Notes under the pieces: generated by a model | Seen by the model: only the letters and a program-made list of their open reading frames with translations | Databases searched by the model: none | What the model was told of the DNA's origin: nothing | From: an uncultured Bacteroidales bacterium | GTDB taxonomy: Bacteria > Bacteroidota > Bacteroidia > Bacteroidales > UBA4417 | Length of the DNA: 64,000 nt | Assembly: GCA_903879715.1 (NCBI GenBank) | Contig: CAIRMR010000173.1 | Coordinates: 27,524 to 91,523, forward strand | Direction of reading: 5' to 3' | Shown: one piece after another, positions 62,579 through 64,000 of the stretch | Position numbering within the stretch: position 1 is the stretch's first letter | Layout: each line of letters begins with the position of its first letter | Made by a program: the position numbers and the translations under genes

Positions 62579-63817
62579 ATGAAATTTTCGATCACCGCCT
62601 TTTTCCTGTTGTCGCTAAATCTTTTTTCGGCATACTGCCAGGATGTCCAACCTATAGCAATCCCGGTAAAACCAGCAATAACATGGAGTGGTTTTGTGAA
62701 AGCAGAAGCCCTCTACGATACACGACAGATAGTTGAAGCAAGAGAAGGATACCTGTTACTTTATCCCAAAAATGTTTTACTCGATAAAAATGGCAAAGAT
62801 ATTAATGCACATGGCAGCTTTAACCAATATGCCATGTCGGCCAGGCTCACTGTCAAAGCCATTGGCCCGGATATTTTGGGAGCCAAAGCGTCAGCTCTCA
62901 TCGAAGGAGATTTTACCGGCGCTTCCAACCTGGAGAATAACAGTTTCCGACTACGGCATGCCTATCTGAAATTGAAATGGGCCCATGCAAGTATTCTGGC
63001 TGGTCAATACTGGCATCCGATAGATATTCCTGAAATGATCCCAAATGTTTTATCGCTTAATACAGGTGCACCATTTCATCCTTTCAGCCGGCAACCGCAG
63101 ATCCGTATTGACGTTTCAAAAGGGAAAATCAATACCATGCTTGCATTAACATCACAACGCGATTATATGAATAGCGGACCTGCCGGGGCATCAACCGCAT
63201 ACTTGCGCAATAGTGCCATTCCAAATCTGCATGCACAAATTCAATATATTAACAGCAATATATTTGCAGGAGTTGGATTTGATTACAAACACATTCATCC
63301 AAGGCTGGTAACGGACAGTTTATATGCAACTATCGCTGCAGTAAATTGCCTTTCTTATACAGCATTCTTTATGGCAAAAACAAAACCTCTTATTATCAAG
63401 ATGCAATGGATTTACGGACAGGGGCTGAATGATCACCTGCTAATGGGCGGATACGGAATAACACATATTGACCCTTTGACGAATCAGCATGAATATGCTC
63501 CGCTTAATTATCTATCAGGATGGTTAAATCTGCAAACTACAGGAAAAACATGGCAGGGATCACTATTCGCTGGTTACACAGGAGGTTTGGGCGCCAAAGA
63601 TGAAATCACAGGTGCAGTTTATACCAGAGATGCTGATATTGCCTATGTTTATCGTGTTGCACCAATGTTAAGTTATATAACAGGGAAACTAATTTTGGCT
63701 GTTGAATTTGAGATGACAACAGCAGCGTATGGTAAAACAGATTCACACTATAAAGTATATGATGAATTGCCGGTTACAAATACAAGGATCAGCTTTTCGG
63801 CCGGATATTTTTTCTAA
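62579..63817 (+). CDS. Porin-like outer-membrane beta-barrel protein
   Basis: A 412-aa exported protein. The signal peptide ends FSAYCQ. The mature part has alternating strands typical of a trimeric porin-type barrel: ITWSGFVKAEALYDTRQ, ALIEGDFTG, LRHAYLKLKWAHASILAGQYWHP. It ends in an aromatic residue (ISFSAGYFF), the usual C-terminal barrel signal. The Gly-Phe-x-Lys start and the GQYWHP segment resemble DcaP-type porins. No TonB box or plug. The substrate is unknown. It stands alone between the GNAT remnant and the transposase end. Confidence 0.75.
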   Translation: MKFSITAFFLLSLNLFSAYCQDVQPIAIPVKPAITWSGFVKAEALYDTRQIVEAREGYLLLYPKNVLLDKNGKDINAHGSFNQYAMSARLTVKAIGPDILGAKASALIEGDFTGASNLENNSFRLRHAYLKLKWAHASILAGQYWHPIDIPEMIPNVLSLNTGAPFHPFSRQPQIRIDVSKGKINTMLALTSQRDYMNSGPAGASTAYLRNSAIPNLHAQIQYINSNIFAGVGFDYKHIHPRLVTDSLYATIAAVNCLSYTAFFMAKTKPLIIKMQWIYGQGLNDHLLMGGYGITHIDPLTNQHEYAPLNYLSGWLNLQTTGKTWQGSLFAGYTGGLGAKDEITGAVYTRDADIAYVYRVAPMLSYITGKLILAVEFEMTTAAYGKTDSHYKVYDELPVTNTRISFSAGYFF

Positions 63818-63869
63818 TGGATAAGCTTATTTATAATTAAAATCTGAATTTCAGAAACATAAGTAATGG

Positions 63870-64000
63870 TTAAAATTTAATGTCGTATTTTAATCCTACA
63901 TTTTGTAAAACACCTACCAATCGTTCTTTGAGGTTCTGAAAACAGAGATAGGCATCAAAACTCAGCCAATGATATTTTATTCTTCGCCAAAGGATTTCTA
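63870..64000 (-). CDS. IS630-like transposase, C-terminal part (cut by window edge)
   Basis: The last 43 codons of a - strand gene run into the window edge and read EILWRRIKYHWLSFDAYLCF, then QNLKERLVGVLQNVGLKYDI and KF before the stop. The 'ILWRxIKYxWL...AY' pattern is the usual end of IS630-family DDE transposases. The rest, including the catalytic acidic residues, lies beyond 64000, so intactness cannot be judged. Confidence 0.75.
   Translation of the reverse strand, partial: EILWRRIKYHWLSFDAYLCFQNLKERLVGVLQNVGLKYDIKF

Overview
The window looks like a chromosomal segment of an anaerobic, fermentative member of the Bacteroidota, probably Bacteroidales-like. The evidence is: promoters of the TAnnTTTG type; type IX secretion sorting domains of both kinds (A at the end of the 3722-aa protein, B at the end of the 438-aa protein); a four-TM FtsK; DUF4402 proteins; and a trimeric NADH-linked [FeFe] hydrogenase. 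No rRNA, tRNA or CRISPR array was recognised.

Layout. 1-17.5 kb is mostly housekeeping: signal peptidase I (5' end cut), FtsK, a LolA-like carrier, an LTA-synthase-like sulfatase-fold enzyme, a GT-C membrane protein, a methyltransferase/GT2 fusion, a haem-motif lipoprotein, ClpB, ProC, an esterase lipoprotein and a cold-shock protein. 18.3-41.8 kb is all on the + strand and forms the most unusual block. It holds an NtrC-type regulator with a degenerate GAFTGA loop, five intact or broken DUF4402 subunit genes, a further subunit-like gene (20154), a PapD-like periplasmic chaperone, a giant T9SS-sorted surface protein, and an usher-like outer-membrane protein that ends in four SPOR (peptidoglycan-binding) domains. 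I read this as a chaperone-usher-type fibre system adapted to Bacteroidota. Two subunit units of about 1.39 kb are tandem duplicates. Each has a dyad operator, a conserved leader, a major subunit, an intrinsic terminator and a second subunit. The second subunit of the second unit is a pseudogene. 41.9-44.6 kb holds pyrophosphatase, a CoA-binding protein and a T9SS type-B protein.

44.8-62.1 kb is a hydrogen-metabolism island. On the - strand are hydCBA (NADH-dependent [FeFe] hydrogenase), a hydrogenase-like histidine kinase, two response-regulator genes, rex, ribF, an MBL hydrolase, hydG and two small TM1266-type proteins. Divergently on the + strand are a [2Fe-2S] ferredoxin-like protein, a second hydrogenase-like protein with a PAS domain and a SpoIIE-type phosphatase. 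Two close matches to the Rex operator lie 74 nt upstream of hydC and of hydG, so the Rex encoded here probably ties hydrogenase synthesis to NADH/NAD+. The two hydrogenase-like sensors suggest a second layer that senses H2 or redox state. The right edge holds a decayed GNAT gene, a porin-like barrel and the C-terminus of an IS630-like transposase.

Many intergenic gaps are filled with short 'word' repeats (for example TTAACTATTTTCTATT, ACATCCGA, TTTGAACC) and palindromes rather than unique sequence. These look like a dispersed repeat vocabulary of this genome.
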